From the IMG/VR virus record IMGVR_UViG_3300028920_000153, positions 1 to 38,134 of that record: 38,134 bases of DNA; one strand, 5' to 3'. The notes under the pieces are model-generated. The model had not been told where the DNA came from and did not search any database. It was given only the letters and a program-made list of their open reading frames with translations. The stretch comes from a virus. The translations under genes and the position numbers were made by a program. Shown here piece after piece: positions 6,466-13,682 of the stretch. The first letter of the stretch is position 1; each line of letters starts with the position of its first letter.

Positions 6466-6932
6466 ATACGGAACTAACACCCGACATGATCATCAAAGTA
6501 GTTTGTGAATATTACGATACAAACTACAAGCTACTGAGATCAAAATGCAGGAGGCATATAATAGTAAAACCAAGGCAGATATGTTTATATTTCATTGGCA
6601 AGTTTACAAGCATGTCTCTTGATAGCATGGCCCTTATGTTCTCAATGGCAAACCATACCGGTCCCTTTCATGCCATTAAGAATGTGAATAATATCATTGA
6701 TACTGATAAGGTATTCAGATCAGAGATACAGGAGATCAGTTGGATATTAAAGGAAAAGCTATCGCAGGAATACGAGGTCTACCAGCAGAATGATTATTTT
6801 TTGGATGAACCTGTTATGAAAGAAGTGCAGGAGCTTATTGAGGACCCTCCTTTCACTAATGATTACAAGAAGCCTTTTGGTGACGGGGAACGTATAGTAA
6901 CACAACCGTTTGGTAATGTTAGAATGTTATGA
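6462..6932 (+). CDS. DnaA domain-IV-like DNA-binding protein
   Basis: 156 residues from the ATG that overlaps the previous stop (an in-frame ATG at 6450 is possible). Residues 5-90 resemble the C-terminal origin-binding domain of DnaA: TPDMIIKVVCEYYDTNYKLLRSKCRR, IVKPRQICLYFIGKFTSMSLDSMALMF and HAIKNVNNIIDTDKVF. The DnaA signature DHTTV is replaced by NHTGP, so sequence specificity may differ. No AAA+ domain is present. The acidic tail EVQELIEDPPF leads to an unstructured end. Following the organiser-like gene, it probably helps bind the phage origin or competes with host DnaA; the latter is inference. Confidence 0.82.
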   Translation: MNTELTPDMIIKVVCEYYDTNYKLLRSKCRRHIIVKPRQICLYFIGKFTSMSLDSMALMFSMANHTGPFHAIKNVNNIIDTDKVFRSEIQEISWILKEKLSQEYEVYQQNDYFLDEPVMKEVQELIEDPPFTNDYKKPFGDGERIVTQPFGNVRML

Positions 6933-7198
6933 AAGCACTAATCCTCATCATATCTTCAATAGCAGTAGGACTATTAGCTTACTGTTATAATCTTACTAAG
7001 ATTGTTTACAGACTCAATAAAAAGGCTTATGACAAGCAATATGCTAGGTTACAAGATGAGATCACAAATTGTGATGTCAATAAGGCTAATTACAAAAGAT
7101 TATGCTTATCGCTAAAGAGGCTTGCAGATATGAGATACAAGAACAGGGAGAAGACCAGTGTGCTGATAACAACATTTCTAAGGAAGTTTTACAAATAA
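6929..7198 (+). CDS. Small membrane-anchored protein
   Basis: 89 residues, coupled to the previous gene by ATGA. A hydrophobic segment at residues 3-19 (ALILIISSIAVGLLAYC) is a single transmembrane helix or signal anchor. A basic helical body follows with possible coiled-coil character (KKAYDKQYARLQDEI, KRLCLSLKRLADMRYKNREK). No lipobox is evident. It sits in the replication block and not with lysis genes, so a role in attaching replication to the membrane or in blocking superinfection is possible, but unsupported by motifs. Confidence 0.72.
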   Translation: MKALILIISSIAVGLLAYCYNLTKIVYRLNKKAYDKQYARLQDEITNCDVNKANYKRLCLSLKRLADMRYKNREKTSVLITTFLRKFYK

Positions 7199-7262
7199 CG
7201 GTTTGGCTATGTTTAGTGCCGACCAATGAAACACTAATTTTTAAACTTAAAATAAATTTACA

Positions 7263-7529
7263 ATGAAAAAAGAAACTTCAAATTCACCAGATAACAAGGC
7301 ATTAAATATAGCCGTTGTTATGCCCCGTTTTTTTGATGTTAAAGGCAGGGAAATAACAGATGGTTGTGTAATATGGAATCCAGCTGATAGGAATCCAGAA
7401 CAATCAGTTAAATTAATTAATGGTGAGCTTTGGTTTGGTGCAAAAGGTACAGAACCAGATGAAAATAATGATTGGTGTAAGCTTGATAAAAGATATGGAA
7501 CTGAAAAGTTCTGGCTTATCGTGTCCTAA
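7263..7529 (+). CDS. Hypothetical accessory protein
   Basis: 88 residues. Sequence such as FFDVKGREITDGCVIWNPADRNPEQSVKLINGELWFGAKG and a C-terminal WCKLDKRYGTEKFWLIVS suggests a small all-beta fold. The family is not recognised. A 64-base gap precedes it, containing an imperfect stem (GGTTTGGC with GCCGACC) and an A-rich leader, but no consensus promoter. It opens a block of small accessory genes that differ in spacing style from the overlapping genes upstream. Confidence 0.72.
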   Translation: MKKETSNSPDNKALNIAVVMPRFFDVKGREITDGCVIWNPADRNPEQSVKLINGELWFGAKGTEPDENNDWCKLDKRYGTEKFWLIVS

Positions 7530-7582
7530 AATGGGGCATAACTACTTATAAACGTAATATTACACAATAAGAGCTAAAACAG

Positions 7583-7610
7583 GAAATAATTAATACCTAC
7601 AAAGATGAAA
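7583..7610 (+). repeat. 28-bp start-region repeat, copy 1
   Basis: A 28-base segment covering the leader and ATG of the gene at 7605 is repeated exactly at 8385-8412 over the ATG of the gene at 8407. The core is ATTAATACCTACAAAGATG. The flanking bases differ, so the repeat boundary is sharp. It is probably a duplicated translation-initiation module. Confidence 0.9.
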
Positions 7611-7787
7611 AGAAAATTTATAATTATAGAATACATTGAAGAAAATGGTAAAGACCTTGTTTCTTTTAAAGCAGAAGGATTATCCAATGTTGAAATAGTA
7701 GGATTACTAACTTGTTATAGAGATAGTCAAATAATACAATTTCTACATTCAGGTATTAAAGAAGAATCGAATAATAAATCAGAATAA
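7605..7787 (+). CDS. Hypothetical 60-residue protein
   Basis: 60 residues: RKFIIIEYIEENGKDLVSFKAEG followed by a probable helix NVEIVGLLTCYRDSQIIQFL and a polar end. The beta-beta-helix pattern is typical of small phage accessory proteins, but no family is recognised. The start sits in a 28-bp leader repeated before another gene in this block, which supports the chosen ATG. Confidence 0.7.
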   Translation: MKRKFIIIEYIEENGKDLVSFKAEGLSNVEIVGLLTCYRDSQIIQFLHSGIKEESNNKSE

Positions 7788-7806
7788 CAATTAAAAACTA
7801 AATAAG

Positions 7807-8010
7807 ATGGGATACTGTGAAAATTGTGGAACTAAATTAAGTGGTGGTATTTGTTCTAACTGCCAAGAAGAATTATACATATTTAATGAACAGAATGAAT
7901 TTTTACCTGATAATATATCTGATGATTTCAATAATAAAGTTCGGGAGCAAAGAATTGAAGCTGATAAGAATATCAAAAAACATTATAAAGAATTAAATAA
8001 AACTAAATAA
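7807..8010 (+). CDS. Zinc-ribbon-like small protein
   Basis: 67 residues. The N-terminus has CENCG at 4-8 and CSNCQ at 17-21, the two knuckles of a compact four-Cys zinc ribbon with the typical GTKLSGGI between. The remainder is a charged helix (DDFNNKVREQRIEADKNIKKHYKELNKTK). The start lies in the AAAACTAAATAAGATG leader that recurs twice more in this block. Presumably a regulatory or adaptor protein binding nucleic acid or protein; the target is unknown. Confidence 0.8.
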   Translation: MGYCENCGTKLSGGICSNCQEELYIFNEQNEFLPDNISDDFNNKVREQRIEADKNIKKHYKELNKTK

Positions 8011-8011
8011 G

Positions 8012-8365
8012 ATGTACTCAATAAACGAAATAAAAAGAAGATATAATAAACTTCTGGAAAAAGTTAAAACAGATGATTATTATAAAATAGATTTAACAAA
8101 TAGGGTTAATTGCTATGTATGTCAAACTTGCAGACATATAACAAAGACTAAAGACATTGATGCAGGAGTGACACCATCTATGTTTACATGTGAGATATGC
8201 GGTAATATAGCATATAGTAGTTTTTATAAAGATATTGCTACTGATAAAAAACCCACTTTTGAATGGTTCAGACCTTCATTGGAACAAACAATTAAAATGA
8301 GAAAAAAACCTGCATTATTAGATCATGTATTAAATGGCGGATTAGATTATCGTAAAACTAAATAA
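8012..8365 (+). CDS. Cys-pair protein, probable zinc binding
   Basis: 117 residues. CQTC (about 37-40) and CEIC (about 60-63) form a treble-clef or rubredoxin-like metal site (CYVCQTCRHITKTKDIDAGVTPS... FTCEICG). The C-terminal part, FEWFRPSLEQTIKMRKKPALLDHVLNGGLDYRK, is a basic helical tail with a conserved look. The preceding gene and this one both end in Lys-Thr-Lys-stop, because the shared leader motif overlaps their last codons. Function unknown; probably a host-interaction or DNA-associated accessory protein. Confidence 0.82.
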   Translation: MYSINEIKRRYNKLLEKVKTDDYYKIDLTNRVNCYVCQTCRHITKTKDIDAGVTPSMFTCEICGNIAYSSFYKDIATDKKPTFEWFRPSLEQTIKMRKKPALLDHVLNGGLDYRKTK

Positions 8366-8366
8366 G

Positions 8367-8432
8367 ATGTACGAAGATATACTTGAAATAATTAATACCT
8401 ACAAAGATGAAAGAATATCCAGACGAAAGTGA
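8367..8432 (+). CDS. Possible 21-residue peptide
   Basis: ATG at 8367 follows the shared AAAACTAAATAAGATG leader exactly as for the two genes upstream. It reads MYEDILEIINTYKDERISRRK and then stop, overlapping the next gene by 26 bases in a different frame. The leader argues for initiation here. It may instead be a remnant left when the 28-bp start module was inserted, or a coupling peptide for the gene at 8407. Confidence 0.3.
   Translation: MYEDILEIINTYKDERISRRK
8385..8412 (+). repeat. 28-bp start-region repeat, copy 2
   Basis: An exact copy of 7583-7610, again spanning a leader and ATG. Here it also encodes part of the 21-residue peptide ORF in another frame. Confidence 0.9.
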
Positions 8433-8688
8433 TTTAAAACAAATCAGAGAATGGGATGCTATTCATGATCCTTTTGGATTAGTGGAGTTTATCGAATCTA
8501 TTGGATGGTGTGAGCCTATCCGCAAAAGAGGTAAAAGAATATGGTATGTTGAATTTCATACATGGGGCTGGTCTGGCAATGAAGAAATAATACAGGCGTT
8601 AAGGGAGAACCAGATGTTCTTTACTCTATACTGGACTAAGTCATTGCGTGGAGGTCATTATTATTTTAAAGTTTATAAACTAAAATAG
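8407..8688 (+). CDS. Conserved phage hypothetical protein (GWSGNE-type)
   Basis: 93 residues. PFGLVEFIESIGW near the start, FHTWGWSGNEEIIQALREN in the middle and FFTLYWTKSLRGGHYYFKV at the end recall a small protein often seen in accessory regions of phages from many hosts, but I know no function for it. The protein is rich in Trp/Tyr/Phe and mixed alpha/beta. No catalytic motif is seen. It is separated from its neighbours by only a few bases and shares their leader style. Confidence 0.8.
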   Translation: MKEYPDESDLKQIREWDAIHDPFGLVEFIESIGWCEPIRKRGKRIWYVEFHTWGWSGNEEIIQALRENQMFFTLYWTKSLRGGHYYFKVYKLK

Positions 8689-8694
8689 ACAAAG

Positions 8695-8943
8695 ATGAAA
8701 AAGAAAACAAAAACACATAAAGAAATCATAGAACTTAAAAAAGCCTCAATTAGGGAATTGCATGAAAGAGAGGATAATTTTAATAGAGAATTAAGTGAAC
8801 TGGATAAGACGATAGCACAATGTAAATTCAAAAAGGGAAAAATCTCAAAAGCTATTTCTAAACTTATACGATATAGGAATAAACTGATTAATGAGGTATA
8901 TTCTAAAAAAGAGAAGGATTTATTGAAGGTGCAAAGTGGATGA
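8695..8943 (+). CDS. Small charged coiled-coil protein
   Basis: 82 residues, almost entirely helical, with Lys/Glu-rich heptads (IIELKKASIRELHEREDNFN, LSELDKTIAQCKFKKGKISK, LIRYRNKLINEVYSKKEKD). No membrane segment. A dimeric coiled coil is likely. It overlaps the next reading frame only if that gene uses its upstream GTG. Function unknown. Confidence 0.72.
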   Translation: MKKKTKTHKEIIELKKASIRELHEREDNFNRELSELDKTIAQCKFKKGKISKAISKLIRYRNKLINEVYSKKEKDLLKVQSG

Positions 8944-8965
8944 GAGAACAATTAAAAACTATAAG

Positions 8966-9172
8966 ATGAATCCAGAAAACCAATATCCTGAATTAAAGAC
9001 TATGGCTGGTAATGCTATGTTTATTGAATATGCTATATTACTCAAAGGTGAATCTTATATTAAGCTTCCTATTAATAGGGTTATGCCTAAGAATGAGCTT
9101 AATGATTACAGAACACTCCTAAGAACAGAGCATCTTGTAGATAATATTTATTTTAATGGATATATGAAATAG
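8966..9172 (+). CDS. Hypothetical 68-residue protein
   Basis: I choose the ATG at 8966 because it follows AAAAACTATAAGATG, a variant of the leader used by nearby genes; a GTG at 8936 would add 10 residues and overlap the previous gene. The sequence MNPENQYPELKTMAGNAMFIEYAILLKGESYIKLPINRVM... looks like a small alpha/beta protein. It is the last gene before the terminator, so it closes the early transcript. Confidence 0.7.
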   Translation: MNPENQYPELKTMAGNAMFIEYAILLKGESYIKLPINRVMPKNELNDYRTLLRTEHLVDNIYFNGYMK

Positions 9173-9189
9173 ATTATCTTTGCAGAATG

Positions 9190-9214
9190 GCCCTTCAGCA
9201 ATGGAGGGCTTTTT
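9190..9214 (+). terminator. Rho-independent terminator ending the early operon
   Basis: Stem GCCCTTCA / TGGAGGGC (8 pairs, one G-U) closed by a GCAA tetraloop (GNRA class) and followed directly by TTTTT at 9210-9214. It lies 17 bases after the last early gene and before the late promoter. Confidence 0.9.
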
Positions 9215-9246
9215 GTAAAAGTTTTTAAGTTGTGATTCCATAATTG

Positions 9247-9278
9247 TTTGTTAATAATTCAAATTAATAATATATTTG
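9247..9278 (+). promoter_or_regulatory. Bacteroidota-type promoter for the late region
   Basis: TTTG at 9247-9250, a 20-base AT-only or nearly AT-only spacer and TATATTTG at 9271-9278 match the -33/-7 consensus perfectly. The start would be near 9285, leaving a leader of only about 12 bases before ATG 9297. Coming right after a terminator, it probably drives the packaging and head genes. As it matches the host consensus, no phage sigma factor is needed. Confidence 0.88.
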
Positions 9279-9296
9279 AATTTTAATCATAAAAAT

Positions 9297-9542
9297 ATGG
9301 AGGTAATATCAGGTGAAAGTCTAAAGGTAAAAGAACGAGCTTTAAAGATTTATCAAAAAAAACTTAGAAAAGATAATATTAAAGTACGTCAAAGCGTGAA
9401 TGATAGAGGGATAAAGATAATACAGAAATATGGCCATTCCTATTATTTGGTAAAATCTGAATATAGAGGCCCGGGTTATCCAAAACCGAATTTTATGGGT
9501 TATGAAGGTTATGCTTTAAGGTCCATAGACAAGTTATTATGA
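9297..9542 (+). CDS. Hypothetical first gene of the late operon
   Basis: 81 residues. A TTG at 9276 is in frame but lies inside the promoter -7 box, so the ATG at 9297 is the start. The N-terminal half is basic and helical (LKVKERALKIYQKKLRKDNIKVRQS), followed by strands (IKIIQKYGHSYYLVKSEYRGPGYPKPNF). The family is not recognised. The strong positive charge would suit nucleic-acid binding. The stop overlaps the next start by four bases. Confidence 0.75.
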   Translation: MEVISGESLKVKERALKIYQKKLRKDNIKVRQSVNDRGIKIIQKYGHSYYLVKSEYRGPGYPKPNFMGYEGYALRSIDKLL

Positions 9543-9793
9543 GTACATCAAAACTAATCCTTGCTTATATTGATGAGTATAAAGGGCTAAGAAAATTATT
9601 AATATCAAAAGTTGATATTTCAAAAGAGGATATAAAATCAAAATGTTTTAATGACCTGGACTATTTTGCTACATTAACAATGAAATCTAATAATCCCGAA
9701 AAGTTTAATCAAATTAAAAACCTTATTTGGTCTGTTTTGGGTATTTGTATAGGTGAAGAATGTTATTTTTATTCAGTCTTAATAAATGATTGA
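9539..9793 (+). CDS. Hypothetical 84-residue protein
   Basis: ATGA-coupled to the preceding gene. Mostly helical (KLILAYIDEYKGLRKLLISK, EDIKSKCFNDLDYFATLTMKS), with a hydrophobic C-terminal segment (IKNLIWSVLGICIGEECYFYSVLIND) that is amphipathic and not clearly a membrane helix. Two Cys lie near the end. Function unknown. Confidence 0.72.
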   Translation: MSTSKLILAYIDEYKGLRKLLISKVDISKEDIKSKCFNDLDYFATLTMKSNNPEKFNQIKNLIWSVLGICIGEECYFYSVLIND

Positions 9794-9962
9794 GATTAAG
9801 AAAGTATATTACGATCAAGATCCAAGCAAGAGATGGGTGTTCAACTTTGATGTGCTATTTATCAGACCGGATCACAGACGTATATTAAACAGGGAGCCAA
9901 TCTTATACAGACATGGCTCTTTGTATTTCATGTTTATTGATGTCAGGACAATGGCTAACTGA
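9786..9962 (+). CDS. Small protein preceding TerS
   Basis: 58 residues, starting 8 bases inside the previous gene and ending on the first base of the terminase small-subunit ATG (TGATG). It reads MIEIKKVYYDQDPSKRWVFNF, then DVLFIRPDHRRILNREPILY and a hydrophobic end. Tight packing on both sides supports a real gene. Its function is not recognised; position suggests a packaging accessory, but no HNH or other motif is seen. Confidence 0.7.
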   Translation: MIEIKKVYYDQDPSKRWVFNFDVLFIRPDHRRILNREPILYRHGSLYFMFIDVRTMAN

Positions 9963-10333
9963 TGGCAGAACCTAAAGAAAAGAAGAATGAAGGCGGACGA
10001 CCTCCGCTATTTGATGATCCTGAAAAGCTCCAGATCAAGATAGATGAGTATTTCCAGCAGGATGGGAAAAAAACTATTTCCGGACTTGCTTATTATCTTG
10101 GATTTGAGGATAGGCAGTCATTTTATGATTATGGAAAAAGAGATGGGTTTTCTTACATTATAAAAAGAGCAAGGCTATGGATGGAGAGTTACTACGAGGA
10201 ATTAACGCAGGGTAATAATGTAGCAGGGCCAATATTTGTATTGAAGAATATGGGATGGAGGGATGCACATGATCTCACTTCCGATGGCAAGCAGATAATA
10301 CCGGTAATAAGATTCACAGATGATAGCGACTGA
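9962..10333 (+). CDS. terS: Terminase small subunit
   Basis: 123 residues. The N-terminus, GGRPPLFDDPEKLQIKIDEYFQQ, followed by TISGLAYYLGFEDRQSFYDYGKRD, is the classical beginning of one TerS family: a DNA-binding helix-turn-helix preceded by a GRPP-type basic arm. A helical oligomerisation part follows, and a C-terminal tail after GPIFVLKNMGWRD. It recognises the packaging site and loads TerL. It overlaps TerL by 14 bases. The packaging site itself is not visible as a distinct motif; it usually lies in or near this gene. Confidence 0.9.
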   Translation: MAEPKEKKNEGGRPPLFDDPEKLQIKIDEYFQQDGKKTISGLAYYLGFEDRQSFYDYGKRDGFSYIIKRARLWMESYYEELTQGNNVAGPIFVLKNMGWRDAHDLTSDGKQIIPVIRFTDDSD

Positions 10334-11522
10334 GGTTGAGATAAGTTTACATAAGTCTTATGAAGCACTGTGGAAGGAGAAACAGCGCAGGTACTTTCTT
10401 ATGACAGGAGGTCGTGGCTCTGGTAAGTCATTTGCACTGGCTACGTTTCTTTGTGATCTGGCAATACGTGAACAGCAGGTAATACTATATACACGCTTTA
10501 CATTACAATCAGCTCATATATCAATTATACCGGAGTTCATCGACAAGCTGGAAAAGATGGGTTTGCTTGGTGAGTTTGAGATAACAAAGACTGAGATAAT
10601 ACATAAATACACCGGTTCAAAGATTCTATTTCGTGGCATCAAGACAAGTGCAGGCAACCAGACAGCAGCACTGAAGTCAATACAGGGAGTTACTACATGG
10701 GTCTTGGATGAAGCGGAGGAGCTTATTGATGAAGGCACCTTTGATAAGATAGATGAATCAGTAAGAGAGGTAGGGATACAGAACCGTGTTATCATAGTGC
10801 TTAACCCTACTCATACAAGCCACTGGATATACCAGCGGTGGTTTGAAGAGAAGAGAGACAACACCTGTTATATACATACTACCTACCTCCAGAATATATC
10901 TAACCTCAACCAGTCATTTGTTGAAAAAGCCACAGAGACAAAACAGAGAAATGTTGATGCCTATAAGAACCGTTTCCTTGGTGAATGGATGAACGCAGCT
11001 GAAGGGGTGGTTTTTGATAACTGGTCCATTGGTGAGTTTGATGAGTCAGCACCATTACAGTGTTATGGTCAGGACTATGGTTTCTCTGTTGATCCTACCA
11101 CCCTGGTACATATAGGTGTTGATAAAGATAAACATAAGCTATACCTGGATGAGTTGTTTGCCCTTTCCGGGTTATCTACCGCTAAGATAGCAGAGCTTAA
11201 CAGGTACCATACAGGTGATAACCTTATAATAGGCGATAGTGCAGAAGACAGGCTTATACAAGAGTTACGTAAAGAGCATAAGATAAATATACGTCCGGCA
11301 GAGAAAGGTCCTGGCAGCATAACAGCAGGGATAACAGCTATGTTGGATTACGACATAATAATAACTGAGCGATCAAAGAATCTCAAGAAAGAGCTTCAGA
11401 ACTACATCTATATTGATAAAGGCAGTAAGATATATATCGATGATTATAATCACAGTATTGATGCTGCCAGGTACGGCTTTTGGTTTTTGACTAAGCATAA
11501 ATTAGAAAACTGGGTATTATGA
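10320..11522 (+). CDS. terL: Terminase large subunit (PBSX / Terminase_3 type)
   Basis: 400 residues. ATPase domain: Walker A TGGRGSGKS at 29-37, Walker B TWVLDE at 126-131 and coupling motif LNPT near 161-164. The C-terminal RNase-H-like nuclease has its acidic triad in QDYGF (Asp252), GDSAED (Asp306) and IDAARYG (Asp381). It pumps DNA into the prohead and cuts concatemers. The start lies inside terS and the stop overlaps the portal ATG. The family is used by both headful and cos packagers, so the packaging mode cannot be decided from it alone; compatible window ends inside a repeat fit circular permutation. Confidence 0.97.
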   Translation: MIATEVEISLHKSYEALWKEKQRRYFLMTGGRGSGKSFALATFLCDLAIREQQVILYTRFTLQSAHISIIPEFIDKLEKMGLLGEFEITKTEIIHKYTGSKILFRGIKTSAGNQTAALKSIQGVTTWVLDEAEELIDEGTFDKIDESVREVGIQNRVIIVLNPTHTSHWIYQRWFEEKRDNTCYIHTTYLQNISNLNQSFVEKATETKQRNVDAYKNRFLGEWMNAAEGVVFDNWSIGEFDESAPLQCYGQDYGFSVDPTTLVHIGVDKDKHKLYLDELFALSGLSTAKIAELNRYHTGDNLIIGDSAEDRLIQELRKEHKINIRPAEKGPGSITAGITAMLDYDIIITERSKNLKKELQNYIYIDKGSKIYIDDYNHSIDAARYGFWFLTKHKLENWVL

Positions 11523-12892
11523 ACATATTTCGCAGGAAGGAGAAACAGGACTATCAACTGACAAATGATGACTGGCAGGTGATCGCTCAGATGATGTACC
11601 GCTATATCAACAGGAACCAGAACATCAACCCACTGATTAATAAGACCGATTATATAGATAAAGCATTCATGCGCAATGCTATTGTCTATTCTATACTCAC
11701 ACTACGTGCCGGTGCAGCAAAAGGCATACCCTGGCTGGTATATAAGATTAAGAATACACAGAAGCTACGAGCCTATCGTGGCATGACAACTAAGGCGGAT
11801 ACACGGAGCTTGCATAAAGCAATAATACTAAAAGAGCAATCACTGGAAGAGGTTGATAACACTCCAATAACAAAACTATTAAAGCAGTCTAATCCCGATC
11901 AGACATTTCAGGATATAGTGGAGGCTATGTTCATATACAGGGATACGACAGGTGATGCTTATCTATACCAGGTTAATGAGACGGTAGGTAATCAGATATT
12001 ACAACTCTTTACCCTTCCTGCCGATAAGGTTAAGATAGTGGGAGGGTTACCTATACAGCCTATCAAGGGATACCGGTTAGATAATTTCTTTTCTGGTATT
12101 ATACCTCCCGAAAAGGTATTACACTGGAAATATTTTAATCCCAAGTTTGAGATTGACGGGAGACAGCTATATGGATTATCTCCTCTGGTGGCAGCATCAC
12201 AGATCATCAACTCGGATAATACAGGTGTGGATAATGAGGTAGCGAGCTTTTCTAATGAGGGTGTCAAAGGCATCCTTACAGGCATAGAGAGTACAGATAT
12301 TGAATACAGCAAAGAGCAGAGTGACCTGTTGCTTAAAAAGCTCAAGAAAGCAACTGAGAGAGCAAGGGCTGGGGAAGGTAATATAGCTTTTAACCGTGCG
12401 CCTCTTAATTATATCAAGGTAGGCGAGACACCTGTTGATCTTGGAACACTGGAATCACGCAAATATAACAAAGAGGTTTTATGTAATGTCTTTCATATCC
12501 ATCCATCCTTACTCTCATCCGATGCCTCAACACTCAATAACCTGAAAGAGGCTCGTAAGGCACTCATCACCATGTCGGTCATGCCGGACATGGATCATCT
12601 GCGTGAGAAGCTCAATACCATGTTTCAGACGGCTTTTGGTGAACAATATTTTGTTGATTATGATATCATGGCTATTAGCGAGCTTCAGGATGACCTTGAG
12701 AAACTAAGCAGGACGCTTCAGGGCATGACCTGGATAACAGATAATGAAAAACGCTCAGCCACTAACTATGATAACTACGATGATCCGCTGGCTGATGTGC
12801 TGTGGACTGATATGGGTAAGATACCAATGGGCTACGGTGTGGATTCGGGCTTTCAGAAGATAGATAATAAACTTGAGACATTAAGGCAATGA
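11519..12892 (+). CDS. Portal protein (HK97 gp3-like family)
   Basis: 457 residues. Landmarks of the Phage_portal family: the YIDKAFMRNAIVYSILTLRAGAAKGIPW start (two-helix clip entry), LFTLPADKVKIV, PPEKVLHWKYFNP and the GRQLYGLSPLVAASQIINSDN segment, and in the C-terminal wing FNRAPLNYIKVGETPVDLGTLESRKYNKEVLCNVFHIHPSLL. It forms the dodecameric DNA gateway of the capsid. Overlaps on both sides (ATGA) tie it to TerL and the minor head protein. Length is normal for the family. Confidence 0.96.
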   Translation: MNIFRRKEKQDYQLTNDDWQVIAQMMYRYINRNQNINPLINKTDYIDKAFMRNAIVYSILTLRAGAAKGIPWLVYKIKNTQKLRAYRGMTTKADTRSLHKAIILKEQSLEEVDNTPITKLLKQSNPDQTFQDIVEAMFIYRDTTGDAYLYQVNETVGNQILQLFTLPADKVKIVGGLPIQPIKGYRLDNFFSGIIPPEKVLHWKYFNPKFEIDGRQLYGLSPLVAASQIINSDNTGVDNEVASFSNEGVKGILTGIESTDIEYSKEQSDLLLKKLKKATERARAGEGNIAFNRAPLNYIKVGETPVDLGTLESRKYNKEVLCNVFHIHPSLLSSDASTLNNLKEARKALITMSVMPDMDHLREKLNTMFQTAFGEQYFVDYDIMAISELQDDLEKLSRTLQGMTWITDNEKRSATNYDNYDDPLADVLWTDMGKIPMGYGVDSGFQKIDNKLETLRQ

Positions 12893-13680
12893 CATGGCAG
12901 GATATAAATAGAAAGCGATTGCCATATATAAGGATGGGGGAACGTCTCTTTGGAGGTATGTATGGAGAGGTGCGTAAGCAGGTCATGGCAGAGATAAAAG
13001 ACCTGACAACACCGGAGCAGATAACCGGGAAGATAAAAGACCTTCAGATTGACAGTTCAATATTTCAGAGTGCTTATGAGAAATATTATATCAAAGTGGG
13101 GATAGCTTTTGCAAGAGATACAGTGAAAGGGTACCGTGGTAATATGGTACGCAAAGATGATGAAGATGTCATCACTCCCGGCAATCCGATAGATGAAGAC
13201 CTGTGGATGTCAAAGATATTGGAGACAGTGCGTACACGGACAGGTGATAAGATTACCAGGGTGATACGTACCACTTATGATGACATACAGAATATTGCAA
13301 AGAAAGCTGTTGACCAGGGTATCACTGAAGGATGGGGTATGGATAAGATAGCACGTCAGATAAGCCGTATGCAGGGTGAGATAAACCACTGGAAGGCCCT
13401 GCGTATAGCTCGCACTGAGGTTGTCTCTGCCTCATCGGAGGGTGTTAAGGTAGGAGCTGAACAACTGCCGGGTAATAAGATGAAGGTGTGGATAAGCACT
13501 TTCGATCAGAGAAGCCGTGATGACCATATGGCAGCTGATGGACAAACTGTTTCCTATAATGAGGAATTTAATATAGGAGGCGAGCCTCTTGAATATCCCG
13601 GGGATCCAAAGGGCAGTCCGGGAAATATTATTAACTGCCGATGTGCTTATGAAGTTATTGTTGAACCAGATAGTTATTAG
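12889..13680 (+). CDS. Minor head morphogenesis protein (SPP1 gp7 / Mu F-like)
   Basis: 263 residues. The C-terminal half has the signature of phage head morphogenesis proteins: ALRIARTEVVSASSEGV, VWISTFDQRSRDDHMAADGQTVSYNEEF, and the ending GSPGNIINCRCAYEVIVEP with its NCRC motif. The N-terminal half is helical and contains ITEGWGMDKIARQISR. Family members bind the portal and are carried in small numbers in the head, helping genome delivery. It overlaps the portal gene by four bases and is followed two bases later by the protease. Confidence 0.93.
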   Translation: MTWQDINRKRLPYIRMGERLFGGMYGEVRKQVMAEIKDLTTPEQITGKIKDLQIDSSIFQSAYEKYYIKVGIAFARDTVKGYRGNMVRKDDEDVITPGNPIDEDLWMSKILETVRTRTGDKITRVIRTTYDDIQNIAKKAVDQGITEGWGMDKIARQISRMQGEINHWKALRIARTEVVSASSEGVKVGAEQLPGNKMKVWISTFDQRSRDDHMAADGQTVSYNEEFNIGGEPLEYPGDPKGSPGNIINCRCAYEVIVEPDSY

Positions 13681-13682
13681 TC

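Noticed and set aside
9175-9184. TATCTTTGC as a second -7 promoter box
   Set aside because: No -33 TTTG at the right distance, and a strong terminator follows within 10 bases; the real promoter is at 9247-9278.
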